Origin: Kiritimatiellia bacterium
GTDB lineage: Bacteria > Verrucomicrobiota > Kiritimatiellia > CAIVKH01
Reading direction: 5' to 3'
Assembly (NCBI GenBank): GCA_025054615.1
Contig: JANWZO010000010.1
Location: forward strand, 1-64,000
Length of the DNA stretch: 64,000 nt
Part shown: piece by piece, positions 29,335-38,069 of the stretch
Layout: the number at the start of each line of letters is the position of its first letter
Numbering within the stretch: the first letter of the stretch is position 1
The notes under the pieces: model-generated
Seen by the model: only the letters and a program-made list of their open reading frames with translations
The model's database searches: none
Told to the model about the DNA's origin: nothing
Position numbers and translations under genes: made by a program

Positions 29335-29348
29335 TTCAGGAGGCGAAA

Positions 29349-29849
29349 ATGTCGATTTCTCTTGCCTTTCGTTGTTTTTTGAAAGCGTTTCGGGAACCTG
29401 AGCGCGCGCGGGCCTTCTTGGCTGATTCCGAAAAGGACGCGAAACCGGCCACGGCCCAGGCTGCTGAGCCCTCCCGCAACGCTGCCGTCGAGCTTCTGGC
29501 CGCCCTGCAAAGGGAAGGCCGTCTCGTGGATTTTCTCATGGAGCCCATCGAAAGTTATTCCGACGCGCAAATCGGCGCGGCGGTGCGAGATGTGCACCGA
29601 AACTGCCGTAAAGTTCTTGATCGCATGTTCGATCTGGCTCCCCTTCGATCGGAAGCCGAAGGTAGCCTTCTCACGCTGCCCTCGCCCATCGATCCCGCGC
29701 TCTGGAAGATAAACGGTGCGGGACCCACCCCCAAACAAGGTCGACTCTGCCATCCTGGCTGGGTTGCACGGCGCGCAGAGTTGCCCGAATGGCGCGGATC
29801 TCCTCGCGCGGCCATGGTGATCGCGCCAGCCGAAGTCGAACCGGCCTGA
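29349..29849 (+). CDS. DUF2760 protein of a Hsp70 operon
   Basis: A 166-residue soluble protein that I recognise as DUF2760: the N-terminal helix (SISLAFRCFLKAFREPE), an Ala/Pro-rich linker, then LLAALQREGRLVDFLMEPIESYSDAQIGAAVRDVHRNCRKVLDR and the ending GWVARRAELPEW...VIAPAEVE are typical. The family has no known biochemical function but is usually encoded directly before two Hsp70-like genes, as here. ATG 29349 is set by CAGGAGG six bases upstream; the frame extends further left without support. It probably works with the two chaperones as a regulator, adaptor or substrate, which is inference from neighbourhood only. Confidence 0.88.
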   Translation: MSISLAFRCFLKAFREPERARAFLADSEKDAKPATAQAAEPSRNAAVELLAALQREGRLVDFLMEPIESYSDAQIGAAVRDVHRNCRKVLDRMFDLAPLRSEAEGSLLTLPSPIDPALWKINGAGPTPKQGRLCHPGWVARRAELPEWRGSPRAAMVIAPAEVEPA

Positions 29850-29883
29850 TCCACGTCGACTAAAAGAATAACGGGAAATTCTC

Positions 29884-31692
29884 ATGCCACCGAAATATTC
29901 CATTGGTATCGATCTGGGCACGACCAACTCGGCCCTCGCCTACGTCGATCTGGATGCGCGCGATGCTCATCCGCAGATCCTCCCCATTTACCAGGCTGTC
30001 GCGCCGGGCGTCGTCGAGCCGCTGCCGTTGTTGCCGTCATTTGGATACATTCCAACGGACGACGAGCTAGCGTCCGGCGCTCTGCCGGCCCACCGTGACG
30101 AGGAAGGGGCGTTGGTTGTCGGTCGATATGCGCGAGATCGGGCAGCCGACGCCGCCGTACGGACCATCGCGGCGGCGAAATCCTGGCTGTGCTATCCGCG
30201 TGTGGACCGGCGCAAACCCATTCTGCCCTGGAATGCTCCACGCGACGTTCCGAAGCGCTCTCCCGTGGGCGCATCTCGCGCCTACCTGAGCACGATCATT
30301 GAAACCTGGAATCGCGCCCATCCGGAGAGTCCATTCGCGGAACAGATCGTCGTTCTGACGGTTCCCGCCTCTTTTGACGCGAGCGCGAGGGAATTGACCC
30401 GCGAAGCCGCGATCGCCGCGGGTTTTCCCGCCGAATTTGTGCTCCTCGAGGAGCCACAGGCCGCGCTCTACGCATGGCTCGATTCCCGGGGCGAGAAATG
30501 GAGAAAACAACTCAAGCCCGGAGAATCCATCCTCGTATGTGATGTGGGCGGCGGAACAACTGATTTCACCCTCATCGAGGCCCGGGACAACCAGGGTGAC
30601 CTCGAATTGCATCGAGTGGCGGTTGGAAACCACATTTTGCTGGGCGGCGACAACATGGACGTTGCCCTGGCTGTGTACGCTCAGCAGCGATTCGCTGAAA
30701 AAGGCCATAAATTGGATGCCTGGCAGTCCGTATCCCTCTGGCACGCCTGCCGCCATGCGAAGGAAACGCTGCTCGGGCCCGAAGCCCCGGAGCGCACCTC
30801 GTTGGCCATCGCGGGGCGCGGAACACGCCTGATCGGCGGGTCCATCTCGATCGAAATTTCACGCGATGAAGTACGATCGCTTCTGCTCGAAGGCTTCTAT
30901 CCCCGATGCGCGCCGACCGACCGCCCCGCTTCGCGCGGCGCGGGCTTTCGGCAACTCGGCTTGCCGTTTGAGACGGACACCGCGATCACCCGGCATCTCG
31001 CCGGATTCCTCGCCGATCACGCCGGACTCGGACGCGGCCCGACGCATGTGTTGTTCAACGGAGGTGTCTTCAAGGCCGGCATATTCCGCGACCGATTACT
31101 GGAGGTCCTCCGCGATTGGTTTGGGGATTCGTCGGGCCGGTGGCTAAAGGAGGATGAGGACCTCGATTTTGCTGTCGCTCGCGGAGCGGCCTGCTATGGG
31201 CGCGCTAAGACGCGCGGCGGCATTCGCATCCGCGGAGGTACGGCTCGCGCCTACTACGTGGGGATCGAAACCGCCCTCCCAGCCGTCCCTGGCGTTCCGA
31301 GGCCGGTGCATGCCCTGTGCGTAGCTCCTGTCGGCATGGAGGAAGGAACCTCATGCGAAGTGCCGGGCGAAGAAATTGCGCTGGTCGTCGGCGAGCGGGC
31401 ACACTTTCGTTTTTTCAGCTCGACCCAGCGGATGGAAGACCGGCCAGGCGTCATACTGGAACAATGGTCCGAGGATGAACTCCAGGAAACCGACTCTCTC
31501 GAAACCGTTTTGCCCGCCAATACCGCCTCTGACGCGGGTTGGGTGCCGGTTCGCCTCGAAACGCGGTTGACGGAACTGGGCGTCCTTGAGATTTGGTGCG
31601 TCGAATCGGGCGGCAATCGCCGCTGGAAACTCGAATTCAGCGTTCGAGAGCCGGAGGGCGAAGAGGCGACGACCCCAACGGCACCGCCATGA
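29884..31692 (+). CDS. Hsp70-family protein (short, first of a tandem pair)
   Basis: A 602-residue actin-fold ATPase of the Hsp70 superfamily. Nucleotide-binding motifs: GIDLGTTNSALAYVD (phosphate 1), VCDVGGGTTDFTLIE (phosphate 2), VLFNGGVFKAGIF (adenosine). It departs from DnaK in the segment LGGDNMDVALA and in the C-terminal part, where a short beta-like region (VPVRLETRLTELGVLEIW) remains from the substrate-binding domain but the helical lid is missing. It therefore may not bind peptides like DnaK. It starts 34 bases after DUF2760 and overlaps the next Hsp70 gene by four bases. No DnaJ or GrpE is nearby. Confidence 0.92.
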   Translation: MPPKYSIGIDLGTTNSALAYVDLDARDAHPQILPIYQAVAPGVVEPLPLLPSFGYIPTDDELASGALPAHRDEEGALVVGRYARDRAADAAVRTIAAAKSWLCYPRVDRRKPILPWNAPRDVPKRSPVGASRAYLSTIIETWNRAHPESPFAEQIVVLTVPASFDASARELTREAAIAAGFPAEFVLLEEPQAALYAWLDSRGEKWRKQLKPGESILVCDVGGGTTDFTLIEARDNQGDLELHRVAVGNHILLGGDNMDVALAVYAQQRFAEKGHKLDAWQSVSLWHACRHAKETLLGPEAPERTSLAIAGRGTRLIGGSISIEISRDEVRSLLLEGFYPRCAPTDRPASRGAGFRQLGLPFETDTAITRHLAGFLADHAGLGRGPTHVLFNGGVFKAGIFRDRLLEVLRDWFGDSSGRWLKEDEDLDFAVARGAACYGRAKTRGGIRIRGGTARAYYVGIETALPAVPGVPRPVHALCVAPVGMEEGTSCEVPGEEIALVVGERAHFRFFSSTQRMEDRPGVILEQWSEDELQETDSLETVLPANTASDAGWVPVRLETRLTELGVLEIWCVESGGNRRWKLEFSVREPEGEEATTPTAPP

Positions 31693-34454
31693 CGGTATCC
31701 GCCCGTTTCACGGTCGGAATCGACCTCGGGACCACCAATTGCGCGGTCGCCTACGTCGACCACCGCGAAGGCAGAAAAGTCCATGATTTCCGAATTGATC
31801 AGTGGGTCGCCCACGGCGTCCGCGAGCGGCGCGATCTGCTCCCCTCCTTCCTTTGCGCATTGTTGCCGCATGAGAGGACCCCGGAGGACGAGCGGTGGAA
31901 CCCTCGCTGGCGCGCCGGCTACTTTGCCAGAGACATGGCCACAACCGCGGAAACACGGTGCATCCATTCGGCAAAATCCTGGCTCTGCCATCGGCTGGTC
32001 GACCGCGAGGCGCCAATCCTTCCCTGGCAGGCCGACCCGCAGGTGCAGAAAATTTCTCCTATCGAAGCGCAATCGATCCTGCTCTCTCACATGCGGACGG
32101 CATGGGACCTGGATCATCCGGATGCTCCTCTCTCGGAGCAGGAGGTGTATCTTACGGTTCCCGCCTCATTCGATGAATCCGCGCGGGAATATACCCTTGC
32201 CGCCGCGCGCCTCGCCGGCCTACCGGAGGTCCGTCTGCTCGAGGAACCCCAAGCAGCGTTTTATGCCTGGTTGGCCGAGCATGAAACCTCATGGGAACGA
32301 ATCCTCCAACCGGGAGACCAGGTTTGGGTCTGCGACGTAGGAGGCGGCACAACGGATTTCACGCTGATCGAGGTGCGTCGTCGCTCGGACGGCACGCCAA
32401 GTCTGCACCGCACAGCCGTCGGAGAGCATCTGATCCTCGGCGGCGACAACCTGGACCTCGCCCTTGCCCTGCATTTGGAGCCGCGCTGGGGAGTCCGCCT
32501 GGATGCACGCCTGCTTCCCCCCGCCGTTGCGGTCTGCCGAAACGTGAAGGAGCTGTTCTTCTCCAATGACGCTCCCAATGAAATGGATGTGGCCCTTCCC
32601 GACCGCGGCGCGCGACTCGTCGGAGGATCCCGACGAACACGAGTGGAACGGGACGAAATTCGCGAATTCCTTTTGAACGGGTTTTTGCCAGTGGTCCCGC
32701 TGGACGCGACCGTTGCGCGGAGTGGCTCCGCTCTACAAGTGTTTGGCCTGCCCTACGCAAGAGATCCCGCCATTACACGGCACGCCGCGGATTTTCTGCG
32801 ACAGCATTTGAAACGGGCTGAGGACGGTCGGCCCATTCCGCCTAGCGCGATCCTGTTCAACGGCGGATTTTTTATCTCCTCTCTGTTGCGTGAACGTTTC
32901 CTGCAAACGGTCAGCCAATGGTTCAGCTCGGCTGATTCGGCGTGGGTTCCGACTGTTTTGTCTTCATCGCGGCTTGACCTCGCAGTGGCCCGAGGCGCCG
33001 CATACTTTGGGCTCGTTCAACGAGGGTCTGGCGTACGAATTCACTCGACCCTAGGTCGCGCGTATTACCTCGCCCTCGGATCGGCCACTGGGATGGAATC
33101 TGAACGAGCCGTGTGTATTGCGCCTGCAGACCTGGAACCCAACCTCCGCATTCGGGTGGATTCGCTTCCCCTGCGGGCTCGGGTCAATGCGCCCGTCAGC
33201 TTTCAATTGGCTCACTCGCACAGCCGAGTCGGCGACCGGGCCGGTGACATCGTTCCCCTCGCTGACGAGGGCGTGGTGCTGACGGACTCCCTCCAGACGA
33301 AAATTACGACCTCGACCCGGGGAGCAGGCGATCTTCTTGACGTGGCCTTGAGCGCCGAATTGACCGAGATTGGGACCTTGGATGTTCGGATTCAGGCGCG
33401 CGGCGGACCCCAGCAGTGGCGGCTGACCTTCGATGCGCGGGAGAGCCGGCCCGCGAGCATGGGACAAACGCACCCCCGAAGTCTCGAAGCGATTGATGCT
33501 TCTCTGGTGGATCGGGTTCGTCGCGCCGCAGAGTCGTGGTTTGAACTCCCGCCAGCGGAAGCGGAGCAGAGCTCCATTTTTAAATCAGTCGAGGCCGCAG
33601 CCGGCCTAAAGCGCGAAGACTGGTCCGCCGCCCGATGCCGGGCATACTGGGATGCCTGCCGAGACTTGGAATCATTGCGGCGACGATCACCGGGGCATGA
33701 AGTCGGATGGCTGAACCTCGCGGGATATCTGATGCGTCCCGGCTACGGATTTCCGGGCGACGATGCGCGGGCACAACAACTGTGGAAAATCATGTCGAGC
33801 GGTCCGATTCACATCAATCGCGACACGGTTCGATGCGCGACCTGGATCTTCTGGCGGCGCCTCGCTGGAGGTCTTTCGCGCGGCCAGCAGACCGCACTCG
33901 CCGGACCCCTTGCTCGGGCCGTGCGTGAACTGGCCGCCGGTCGTACGCCGAACCATCCGCCTCTACGGCGCGGCGCTTATGAGACCACCGAGGTCATCCG
34001 ACTCCTCGCCTCGCTTGAGCGGTGGACCGCCCAGGAGCGAGAGGCGCTCGCCGACCGACTGGCCGAGGTCGTCAGCGGCAGGGGAAAGTGGGTGGACCCC
34101 CGGGTCGCCCGCTGGGCCTTGGGACGCCTTGGCGCACGCGAACCTGCCTACGGACCCCTCAACGCCGTTCTATCAGCCGACAAGGCGGAACTATGGCTCC
34201 AAGCCCTAATGGAGGGCCTACCGCCAGATCGCCTCACAGATGATGACCTGTTCGCCATCGGGTCTATCGTCCGACGGACGGGTGACAGGATGCGAGACGT
34301 TTCAGAAACAGCCCGAACAGCGGCTCTCAATGCTTTGCGCAAAAGGGGCGCAGCCGAAGAGATGCTGGCCGCGTTTGAATCAGGATCGGAGTGGAACGAT
34401 GCCGGGCGAAATGCCGAATTTGGCGAGGCCCTGCCGCCCGGGCTGATAATCTAG
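31689..34454 (+). CDS. Large Hsp70-family protein with C-terminal DUF3731-type region
   Basis: A 921-residue protein homologous to its upstream neighbour over the first 580 or so residues: GIDLGTTNCAVAYVD, VCDVGGGTTDFTLIE, ILFNGGFFISSLL. After the short beta domain (LTEIGTLDVRIQARGG) it continues with about 330 mostly helical residues (ESWFELPPAEAEQSS onward, GYLMRPGYGFPGDDARAQQLW) that match the DUF3731 region known from this protein group. The start ATG 31689 overlaps the first gene's TGA. The two ATPases plus DUF2760 form one translational unit. Client and cochaperones are unknown. Confidence 0.9.
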   Translation: MTVSARFTVGIDLGTTNCAVAYVDHREGRKVHDFRIDQWVAHGVRERRDLLPSFLCALLPHERTPEDERWNPRWRAGYFARDMATTAETRCIHSAKSWLCHRLVDREAPILPWQADPQVQKISPIEAQSILLSHMRTAWDLDHPDAPLSEQEVYLTVPASFDESAREYTLAAARLAGLPEVRLLEEPQAAFYAWLAEHETSWERILQPGDQVWVCDVGGGTTDFTLIEVRRRSDGTPSLHRTAVGEHLILGGDNLDLALALHLEPRWGVRLDARLLPPAVAVCRNVKELFFSNDAPNEMDVALPDRGARLVGGSRRTRVERDEIREFLLNGFLPVVPLDATVARSGSALQVFGLPYARDPAITRHAADFLRQHLKRAEDGRPIPPSAILFNGGFFISSLLRERFLQTVSQWFSSADSAWVPTVLSSSRLDLAVARGAAYFGLVQRGSGVRIHSTLGRAYYLALGSATGMESERAVCIAPADLEPNLRIRVDSLPLRARVNAPVSFQLAHSHSRVGDRAGDIVPLADEGVVLTDSLQTKITTSTRGAGDLLDVALSAELTEIGTLDVRIQARGGPQQWRLTFDARESRPASMGQTHPRSLEAIDASLVDRVRRAAESWFELPPAEAEQSSIFKSVEAAAGLKREDWSAARCRAYWDACRDLESLRRRSPGHEVGWLNLAGYLMRPGYGFPGDDARAQQLWKIMSSGPIHINRDTVRCATWIFWRRLAGGLSRGQQTALAGPLARAVRELAAGRTPNHPPLRRGAYETTEVIRLLASLERWTAQEREALADRLAEVVSGRGKWVDPRVARWALGRLGAREPAYGPLNAVLSADKAELWLQALMEGLPPDRLTDDDLFAIGSIVRRTGDRMRDVSETARTAALNALRKRGAAEEMLAAFESGSEWNDAGRNAEFGEALPPGLII

Positions 34455-34489
34455 ATCCGAAACTTCGCATCAGCCCAGAAAGGGGCTGA
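34440..34489. terminator. Nested inverted repeats between convergent genes
   Basis: GGGCTGAT (34440-34447) pairs with ATCAGCCC (34469-34476), and TCAGCCC (34470-34476) can instead pair with GGGCTGA (34483-34489) across a six-base loop. The structure spans both stop codons of the convergent Hsp70 and phosphohexomutase genes and may terminate in either direction. No long T run follows. Confidence 0.4.
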
Positions 34490-35828
34490 GCCGCGATTCG
34501 ATTTCGTCGGCCAACGCGTTTGCCTGCTCGGCGCGCGGGGCTTCCACGGTGATCCGCAGGACCGGCTCCGTGTTCGATCGACGGACATGCGCCCATGCGT
34601 CTTCGAATTCGATAAAACAGCCGTCCAAAAAATTCATCGGCCGATGGGAATAGGCTCGGCGCAACTCCCGAAGCGCGACGGGAACCTGCTCCGAGCGGAT
34701 CGTATTTTTGCGACGGACAACCACGTAGGCCGGCATTTCCGATCGAAGCTGGGACACGGTTTTGCCGGTCCTCGCCATGAGCTCAAGGACGATGGCCATG
34801 GCGGCAAAACTGTCGCGACAAGGATGGATGCGCGGAAGGATCACGCCCCCGTTGTGCTCGCCGCCGATGACCGCATTGCTTTCCAGCATGGCTCTTGCAA
34901 CATGCGTCTCGCCGATTCGCGTCCTCGAAACGCTGCAGCCTGCCGCGCGGGCGACATCCTCCACGACTCGGCTCGCAGAAAGGTTGATGACCACGGGACC
35001 CCGCTCGTGCGCCTCGAGCACCTGCTTGCAAGCAAAGGCGAGAGTCAGATCCTCGCCGATCGGTTCGCCGCGCTCGTCGACAATCGCCAATCGGTCGCCA
35101 TCCGGGTCCTGGGCAAATCCGATATCGCAACCCTCCCGAACGACGGCCTGCGAAAGCGCGGTCAGATGCTGGGGAAGAGGTTCGGGATTACGCTCAAAAA
35201 CGCCGGTGGGGGCGTCGTGAAGCGGGACGACCGCGCATCCGAGCAGATTCTCAAGAAAAAATTTCGAGTAAAGGGCCCCAACGCCGTTGACGACATCGAC
35301 CGCCACACGAAAGCGCCGGGCCCGAATCGAATCCCGGTCGACGTAATCAACGATACGCCCAAAGTGGGCCTCCATGGGATAAGGTTGATGTGCGACGCGC
35401 GCGATGTCGGCTTCCGCGACAAAAGGAAAATCCTGCTGGTGGTAAAGATCGAAGAGATGCTGGGCTTTCTCTTCGCCGAGGAACAGTCCGCGCCGGTCGA
35501 TGAACTTCAACGCGTTCCATTCGGCGGGATTGTGGCTCGCGGTGATCATGATGCCTCCACGCGCGGCGAGGTGCCGCGTGAGGAAGAGAAGCGTCGGCGT
35601 TGGAACCACGCCCACCAAGACGGGTTTGCACCCCACGCTCTGAAGACCCGCGACTACAGCATATTCAATCATCAATCCGCTGGGCCGCGTATCGCGGCCG
35701 ATAAGTACCGAGCCCCGACCCACGAACGCGCCAAAGGCCTGCGCGAAACCAACGGCAATCTGGGGCGTGAAGGATTCCCCAACGATACCGCGAACTCCGG
35801 ATATGCCGACCTTGAGAAGCTCTCTCAC
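34470..35828 (-). CDS. Phosphohexomutase (phosphoglucosamine/phosphomannomutase type), catalytically intact
   Basis: A 452-residue alpha-D-phosphohexomutase that shifts phosphate between C1 and C6 of a sugar. All four motifs are intact: the phosphoserine loop ITASHNP (Ser 98), the metal loop DPDGDR (Asp 241, 243, 245), the sugar loop GGEHNGG, and the phosphate-binding RRSNTEP. GISGVRGIVG near the start and GGEHNGG resemble archaeal-type GlmM, but the exact sugar cannot be fixed. The GTG at 35828 overlaps the stop of its paralogue in GTGA, so both are made together. It probably supplies sugar-1-phosphate for the glycan locus to its right. Confidence 0.92.
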   Translation of the reverse strand: MRELLKVGISGVRGIVGESFTPQIAVGFAQAFGAFVGRGSVLIGRDTRPSGLMIEYAVVAGLQSVGCKPVLVGVVPTPTLLFLTRHLAARGGIMITASHNPAEWNALKFIDRRGLFLGEEKAQHLFDLYHQQDFPFVAEADIARVAHQPYPMEAHFGRIVDYVDRDSIRARRFRVAVDVVNGVGALYSKFFLENLLGCAVVPLHDAPTGVFERNPEPLPQHLTALSQAVVREGCDIGFAQDPDGDRLAIVDERGEPIGEDLTLAFACKQVLEAHERGPVVINLSASRVVEDVARAAGCSVSRTRIGETHVARAMLESNAVIGGEHNGGVILPRIHPCRDSFAAMAIVLELMARTGKTVSQLRSEMPAYVVVRRKNTIRSEQVPVALRELRRAYSHRPMNFLDGCFIEFEDAWAHVRRSNTEPVLRITVEAPRAEQANALADEIESRLSPFLG

Positions 35829-37183
35829 GAAGCGGCCCCCTGTTCGATGACCCGGAGAGCGTCCTCCGCCCGCTGTTCGGCAATCGCGCGGGACCGCGAC
35901 TCGGAAATCACGCGGACGACCTGTTCGGTATTGGACATGCGCACATGCAGCCATCCGTCCTCCCAGTCGAAGCGGACCCCGTCAGTCGTATCGATCGACT
36001 CCGGTGCAAATTCACCTGCGAGTCCGAGAAACTTTTCGAGCACCTGATACGCCACCATCGAGCGGCAGGGGACGGTCTTCTTGACCTGTTGGTATCGTGG
36101 TAGCGACTGCGCGAGCGCCGACAATGGAAGACCTGATCGCGCCATTTGCTCCAAAATCAGCGCCGTCATCAGGAATCCGTCGAACGCGCGGCTGAACGTT
36201 GCGACTGACACCCCGCCGCTTCCCTCTCCGCCGATTTGCGCCCCCTCATCTGCCATTTTCGCCACCACATAGGCCTGCCCCACTGGCGTTTTGAGTAGCT
36301 GGGCCTTAGCGGCCGCCACCACATCATCCACCATGCGGCTCGAACAGCAATTCGTCACCACCGGTCCGGACATCCGGCCGAGCATATGCCGTACAATCAA
36401 CGGAAGGGTGTATTCCTCGCTCAGGGGTTCCCCCGCTTCGGTGACCAGTGACATGCGTCCCATATCACTGCTGTAGACGAATCCGGCATCGCCCTCCACG
36501 TGCCGGATGAACGAAGCGATCTGCAGGGCGCTGCGCGGCCGGGGCTCGGGCTCTCGCGCGAGATATCCCGATGGGGTTCCATTGATGGCCACCAGCCGGA
36601 GACCAAACTCATTCGCGAAATCCTGAAGAAAAGGACATCCGGCGCCTCCGACCGGATCCATCAGGACCGTGAATCCAGCCTTTCTGACCGCCTCGCGATC
36701 GCACACCTGCGAAAGCGCTTTCAGATAAGGCGCAAAAAAATCGGATCGGGATACGACGGTGCCGAGGTTCAGCGCATCCTTGCGAAGGAATTTGGCGGCA
36801 TGGTAGGTGTCCAGCACGGCCTCCCCCACGTCCGGGGACAAGAGCGCTCCATCGCTCCCGATGAGCGTCAGGGCATTCCAGCCCATATGATTGTGACCGC
36901 CCGAGATCGAAATCGCGCCAGCCGCTCCGAAGGGTCGCACACTGTACTGAAGAACCGGCGCCGGACAAATACCGAAGTCCAAGACATCGCAACCGCAACT
37001 CATCAGGCTTGAGACGACAGCGGAATGAATCATGGGGCTGGAATACCGCGTGTCTCGTCCCACGAGCACCCGCCCTCCATCCACAAACGTGCCGAACGCC
37101 GCGGCGAAGTCCATCACGACGCGCGGAGAAAGCGATCGGCCCACAAATCCGCGGATTCCGAAACTGGAGAGGCGCAGCGCCAT
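35825..37183 (-). CDS. Phosphohexomutase paralogue lacking the catalytic serine (pseudoenzyme)
   Basis: A 452-residue paralogue of the next gene, equal in length and full of recognisable family segments (SSFGIRGFVG, LVGRDTR, GGEGSGG, RMSNTEQ). But the active-site loop reads ISGGHNH where the family has ITASHNP: the phosphoserine position (residue 96) is Gly. The metal loop reads SSDMGR (238-243) instead of DPDGDR, losing two of three Asp ligands. I checked both loops in the DNA; they are not frameshifted. The intact frame suggests selection for a non-catalytic role, for example regulating or pairing with the active paralogue encoded in GTGA overlap. ATG 37183 is preferred because the upstream extension is unlike the paralogue. 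Confidence 0.85.
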   Translation of the reverse strand: MALRLSSFGIRGFVGRSLSPRVVMDFAAAFGTFVDGGRVLVGRDTRYSSPMIHSAVVSSLMSCGCDVLDFGICPAPVLQYSVRPFGAAGAISISGGHNHMGWNALTLIGSDGALLSPDVGEAVLDTYHAAKFLRKDALNLGTVVSRSDFFAPYLKALSQVCDREAVRKAGFTVLMDPVGGAGCPFLQDFANEFGLRLVAINGTPSGYLAREPEPRPRSALQIASFIRHVEGDAGFVYSSDMGRMSLVTEAGEPLSEEYTLPLIVRHMLGRMSGPVVTNCCSSRMVDDVVAAAKAQLLKTPVGQAYVVAKMADEGAQIGGEGSGGVSVATFSRAFDGFLMTALILEQMARSGLPLSALAQSLPRYQQVKKTVPCRSMVAYQVLEKFLGLAGEFAPESIDTTDGVRFDWEDGWLHVRMSNTEQVVRVISESRSRAIAEQRAEDALRVIEQGAAS

Positions 37184-37313
37184 CCGAATACGGCCATAAT
37201 CATACCGCAAATCGTTGCCCTGTAAAAAGGCGACCTTCGGCGAGACCTGTATCAGCACAGAGTTGCTGCCGCTGACTTTCGGGGCCGCGGCTTCATATCG
37301 CCAGATTGACGAT

Positions 37314-38069
37314 TTAAGCCCCGCGTAGGGGTGCCGGCCTCACGCCGCTCCGACCGGTTGCGAGCCGATACAGCCGGCTGAGGCGATAGCGCATAAGCGC
37401 AAGCCTTCGCTCTGGCGGTCGGAAATGTTGTCGGAGCAAGCTGCCGTAGTCGTCGTAAAACGCCCAGTCCATGTGGCGCGCGCTGAGTCCGGAACGATCC
37501 TCATATAGGGCGATTTCCAGATTCAGATATTCGAAACGGACCGCGGGATCGCTCCAGCAGGCCATGTTGAATGCCCAGTCCGCCAGTCGAGGATATCGCA
37601 GGTCGAACTGGCGCCGCGTAAAGACCTCCCGCGGGTAAAAAATGGCCTGCTGGCAGATGTTCGTCCTCGCCAGTTTTCGTCCGTCGAAAGCGCCCGCGTA
37701 ACGCTTGCCGGTCGATGCAAGAAGCACGTCGCCGTAATAGAGAGTCCCTGGCTCCACAAGTCGATCCAAGGCGGCTGAGAACCCCTCGAGAAGCTGGTCG
37801 TCAGCGCCCAAAAAATAAATATGCGGCGCCCGGGCCTGCTTGACCGCCTGGTTCATCGCGTCATAGACGCCCTTGTCTGGTGAGCTTTCCCACCAAGCTA
37901 TGTGGGTCTCATATTGTCGAAGCACCTTCAGGGTGTCATCCGTCGAGCCGCCGTCACGGACCAGCAGTTCAACGCGGTTTCCACCGAACCGCAGCACACT
38001 TTCCAGCGCGGCGCCCACGGTTCCGGCGCAATTGCGTGTGGCGATCACGACACTGACGACCGGATTCAT
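37314..38069 (-). CDS. GT2 glycosyltransferase (WcaE-like)
   Basis: A 251-residue inverting GT-A fold transferase. VSVVIATRNCAGTVGAALES opens the fold, DGGSTDDT is the nucleotide-binding Asp motif, SSPDKGVYDAMNQA and YFLGADDQ (metal-binding acidic motif) are typical of WcaE-like enzymes. It has no TM segment. ATG 38069 overlaps the upstream stop (ATGA); the frame extends to 38162 only within the neighbour. It is the last gene of the 17-gene overlapping glycan series. Donor and acceptor are unknown. Confidence 0.9.
   Translation of the reverse strand: MNPVVSVVIATRNCAGTVGAALESVLRFGGNRVELLVRDGGSTDDTLKVLRQYETHIAWWESSPDKGVYDAMNQAVKQARAPHIYFLGADDQLLEGFSAALDRLVEPGTLYYGDVLLASTGKRYAGAFDGRKLARTNICQQAIFYPREVFTRRQFDLRYPRLADWAFNMACWSDPAVRFEYLNLEIALYEDRSGLSARHMDWAFYDDYGSLLRQHFRPPERRLALMRYRLSRLYRLATGRSGVRPAPLRGA

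Noticed and set aside
29070-29348. CIRCE (HrcA) operator before the chaperone operon
   Set aside because: No TTAGCACTC-N9-GAGTGCTAA-like repeat is present.
34587-36047. 486-codon frame antisense to the phosphohexomutase pair
   Set aside because: Shadow of two well-supported genes; no domain.
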